Assembly (NCBI GenBank): GCA_937896105.1
Contig: CALBKR010000156.1
Coordinates: 1 to 7,194 of the forward strand
Length of the DNA stretch: 7,194 nt
Direction: 5' to 3'
Origin: an uncultured Bacteroidales bacterium
GTDB taxonomy: Bacteria > Bacteroidota > Bacteroidia > Bacteroidales > Bacteroidaceae
A program made the translations under genes and the position numbers. The number at the start of each line of letters is the position of its first letter. Position 1 is the first letter of the stretch. The notes beneath the pieces were generated by a model. The model saw nothing but the letters and a program-made list of their open reading frames with translations. It had not been told where the DNA came from and searched no databases. Positions 6,301 to 7,194 of this stretch are shown here, one piece after another.

Positions 6301-7194
6301 TAGTTCTTGAAAATGCAAAAACGGTTTACGAAGGTGCATCGGGCTACGAGGCTGCATACGACCTGCTATATGCCGAGTATCAAAAGGTGCAGGCAAACCC
6401 TGATGCAAGAATACCTTTCGACCCATCGCTCACATATATCATAACCAATAAAGCATATACAAATCAGACAATGTGGGTGAATGATGCATTGATTGTTCGT
6501 TCCGAGGATGGTGTGGACCAAACAGCCGATGCTGCAATGTGGCAATTTAAGCCAACAGCAACCAATGGCGTTTATAATATATATAACAAAAAAGGTTATT
6601 ATTGCCCGGCTGTTTCTACATCGAATTCAATGACTGCTACCACAACAGCCAACGCCGATGCTCTTTATACACTGCAAGAGGTGGAAACCGGTGTGTGGGC
6701 TATCAAACTCTCTCCCGCCGACGGCTATAGAAATTTTCACTCGTCTTGGAACAATGTAGTTGGTTGGGAAACCGGTAACAACGCTTCGCGTTGGTACCTT
6801 ACTGCATTTGAACCCAATGCCACTATTGCCGATTTAACCGATTTGGAGGTATGTATAACAAAAACCGAAGCACTGCTTGCTGAGCAGGATCTGCTCAAGT
6901 ATCGTGATGATCTTGCAACCAGTCTGCCCTATGGTCTGCAGCGTCGTCTGGAGATCGCCCGTGCGCTGGCAACGGAAATCCTTGAAGGCCGCGGAACGCC
7001 TGCCGGCGGCATATACTTAGACGTAACCCATCTCCCCGCCGAACAGATTGAAAAACGCCTGCCGGTCATGCTTTCCCAGTTCCTCCAGTTCGGCATCGAC
7101 ATCCGCCGCAAAGTTTTCAAGCAGATTCACGACCAGCTTGGCGGCAACCTGCGCTTCGTAATCAGCGGTGCATCTGCCATCGACCCTGAAGCGC
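3399..7194 (+). CDS. Secreted M60-family (enhancin-like) zinc metallopeptidase, 3' end missing; the frame continues into a chimeric tail after about 6890
   Basis: The frame is open for 1265 codons and leaves the window without a stop. Residues 1-23 are a signal peptide ending AWA before Q24. A beta-trefoil/ricin-like domain follows (about 27-168), then a helical, Ala-rich linker (about 168-265) and the M60 region (about 270-770). The M60 region has an N-terminal beta-sandwich (FRVQMYEPYS from 272, GIYVPEGG from 303, IHIEGG 395-400), the zinc site HEIGH at 630-634 (catalytic E631) with QFQ after it, the downstream acidic residue E647 in GATEVTNNVFSN, and DLTEFFRAHGFF near 754-765. A further beta-rich segment (about 800-918), a three-helix FIVAR-like spacer (about 924-1006) and a second trefoil-like domain (about 1007-1139) follow. 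M60 enzymes cleave glycoproteins such as mucins outside the cell; that role is inferred from family. The start has an A/T-rich leader, usual for Bacteroidetes. Residues from about 1165 onward are not M60 (see the next entries), so the true C-terminus is unknown. Confidence 0.88.
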   Translation, partial: MKKIFTHLFTVLLLSFVSASAWAQLTELEVGAVYRFVSARADRSLAADGTDDVHVKETNAADTKQEWYVTKDGDYYVLRNVACGKYLKGAYSANTPWSMTDDYSDEYNKFGLYTSNSTLNTLKTKGSDGYGYMHDDNNGDNGGYNVVGWLNGAGNTGTHWTITKVDYTAEQITALLEKAPTVAEAEAAAVAYSASLSTLFTDGAGACVTPALGSLSAAQATEAYNALPATLKAMVDKVYKEKTESVALETAWSEDNANAEKEGWSGEYAKKFRVQMYEPYSIAGDITAFLRMNAHANNDNPTGIYVPEGGVVYVMVEGEIKDGATLRLIDAGSNKRITDATTGGYELNTGLNIIRYTEEAGMLYICYNVDTYDPNGESEDDKFPHKLSEYPPLKIHIEGGAINGFYSSCGDYLANKTYEGVTYNEDLWGGVDDDNDWIYMEERANLSVLPIISHRQILLFQLNEENGQQGMKHFLPESVSVPEIPFSYPQNGETASWDDYDAYGMDCNTTTGRINIWMETWDRIMHAELATLGLISEDNVNIMNKFYPRWTSDGSKAEIYDMTNAGPDGNTYKVFCNGRDYSEYYNHHGVSLGTTSGYMSAGWNAANYNNSTFGELMGMPTSGGLWGPVHEIGHQFQDVFNIRGATEVTNNVFSNAATWYQGISTSRYNGGNLTTTLDNFNSGLPFVDYNIWSMTQMFYKLWLYYHLAGNNTQFYPRFFEMLRVDPLNAKNATATGTESMLKIYEKMCDASGEDLTEFFRAHGFFVLLDNYAKEDYGITVFTQTQEEVDAAIERVKSKGYKENLAVILINDGAEATLRHDGKTSRSFFDGTDNPEYGGVNDFIDGSATAGGAYTATVNSDGTMTMIGEGGIGFLVFDENGNIISFNDNSTFALSDEAKEAILTGNATIVSVGSDINAEPVVAEIDLTAMQKAILGELIAKARAIIDKVDDTYKKIGYYKGAAVADLAVVLENAKTVYEGASGYEAAYDLLYAEYQKVQANPDARIPFDPSLTYIITNKAYTNQTMWVNDALIVRSEDGVDQTADAAMWQFKPTATNGVYNIYNKKGYYCPAVSTSNSMTATTTANADALYTLQEVETGVWAIKLSPADGYRNFHSSWNNVVGWETGNNASRWYLTAFEPNATIADLTDLEVCITKTEALLAEQDLLKYRDDLATSLPYGLQRRLEIARALATEILEGRGTPAGGIYLDVTHLPAEQIEKRLPVMLSQFLQFGIDIRRKVFKQIHDQLGGNLRFVISGASAIDPEA
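6882..6896. repeat. Perfect 6-bp inverted repeat at the M60 breakpoint
   Basis: GAGCAG (6882-6887) and CTGCTC (6891-6896) are perfect reverse complements separated by GAT. The palindrome sits where the M60 reading gives way to LivG-like sequence, so it may mark or have helped create the join. Six base pairs is short enough to be chance. Confidence 0.5.
6891..6977 (+). other. Fragment of a branched-chain amino acid ABC transporter ATPase (LivG-like), misjoined
   Basis: In the M60 frame, residues about 1165-1193 read KYRDDLATSLPYGLQRRLEI followed by ARALATE. This is the ABC signature region of LivG, the ATP-binding subunit of high-affinity branched-chain amino acid importers; family members typically have LSYGxQRRLEIARALATxP just before Walker B. 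Only about 29 codons are present, with no Walker A or Walker B motif. Just before the expected Pro and Walker B strand, the sequence switches to another enzyme. It is a piece of another gene, not a functional ATPase. Confidence 0.75.
6978..7106 (+). other. Fragment of a fumarate reductase / succinate dehydrogenase flavoprotein subunit, misjoined
   Basis: The same frame continues (residues about 1194-1236) as ILEGRGTPAGGIYLDVTHLP, then AEQIEKRLPVMLSQFLQFGI and DIR. EGRGTPxGGxYLDVTHLP followed by a helix ending in RLP and a GIDIRKEP-like strand is typical of the capping-domain region of FrdA/SdhA-type flavoproteins; L-aspartate oxidase is a weaker alternative. The expected continuation KEPxEVAPTAH is absent. 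The FAD-binding N-terminus and catalytic residues are not present. Confidence 0.7.
7107..7194 (+). other. Fragment of an acyl-CoA ligase / AMP-binding enzyme (FadD-like), misjoined and cut by the window end
   Basis: Residues about 1237-1265 read RKVFKQIHDQLGGNLRFVIS followed by GASAIDPEA. This matches the stretch of long-chain acyl-CoA synthetases and other AMP-dependent ligases where a helix with a GG turn leads into the LRxxxSGxAxLDPE strand-loop, upstream of the YGxTE motif. It is incomplete on both sides, with no adenylation P-loop in view. Confidence 0.72.

Overview
The window looks like DNA from a Bacteroidales-type bacterium, probably a gut commensal. The evidence is a promoter matching the Bacteroidetes TAnnTTTG -7 consensus (3235-3242), A/T-rich leaders with no Shine-Dalgarno, a secreted M60-family metallopeptidase of the kind common in mucin-degrading Bacteroidales, and a scattered-type intergenic repeat at the left edge. 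I cannot name a genus.

Left part (1-2955): three genes on the minus strand form a probable operon, transcribed right to left. They are metY (O-acetylhomoserine sulfhydrylase, 1672-2955), a small exported protein with a TonB C-terminal domain (998-1660, 11 bp after metY), and a pgeF/YfiH-type laccase-domain enzyme (155-937, 60 bp further on). Downstream of the operon, at 81-158, is an imperfect 34-bp direct repeat whose second copy overlaps the pgeF stop codon.

Middle (2956-3398): a 443-bp divergent intergenic region with a candidate metY promoter on the minus strand and a strong Bacteroidetes-type promoter on the plus strand. The latter leaves a leader of about 150 nt before the next gene.

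Right part (3399-7194): one long open frame on the plus strand, running off the window. It encodes a secreted multidomain M60/enhancin-like zinc metallopeptidase (HEIGH motif at residues 630-634). A beta-trefoil-like domain precedes the catalytic core, and a second similar one follows a helical spacer after it. Near nucleotide 6885-6896 the M60 protein stops making sense. The last ~300 bases are a string of three short fragments from unrelated, highly conserved enzymes: a LivG-type ABC ATPase, a fumarate reductase/succinate dehydrogenase flavoprotein, and an acyl-CoA ligase/AMP-binding enzyme. All lie on the same strand and in the same frame as M60, with higher G+C at third codon positions. 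I read this as a chimeric contig end rather than a real fusion protein. It is the most important thing to know about this window, because an automatic annotation would report a single M60 fusion gene.

I did not find a convincing new biological system. The observations worth a second look are the chimeric tail, the paired lectin-like domains of the peptidase, the anchorless TonB-C protein in the metY operon, and the left-edge repeat.
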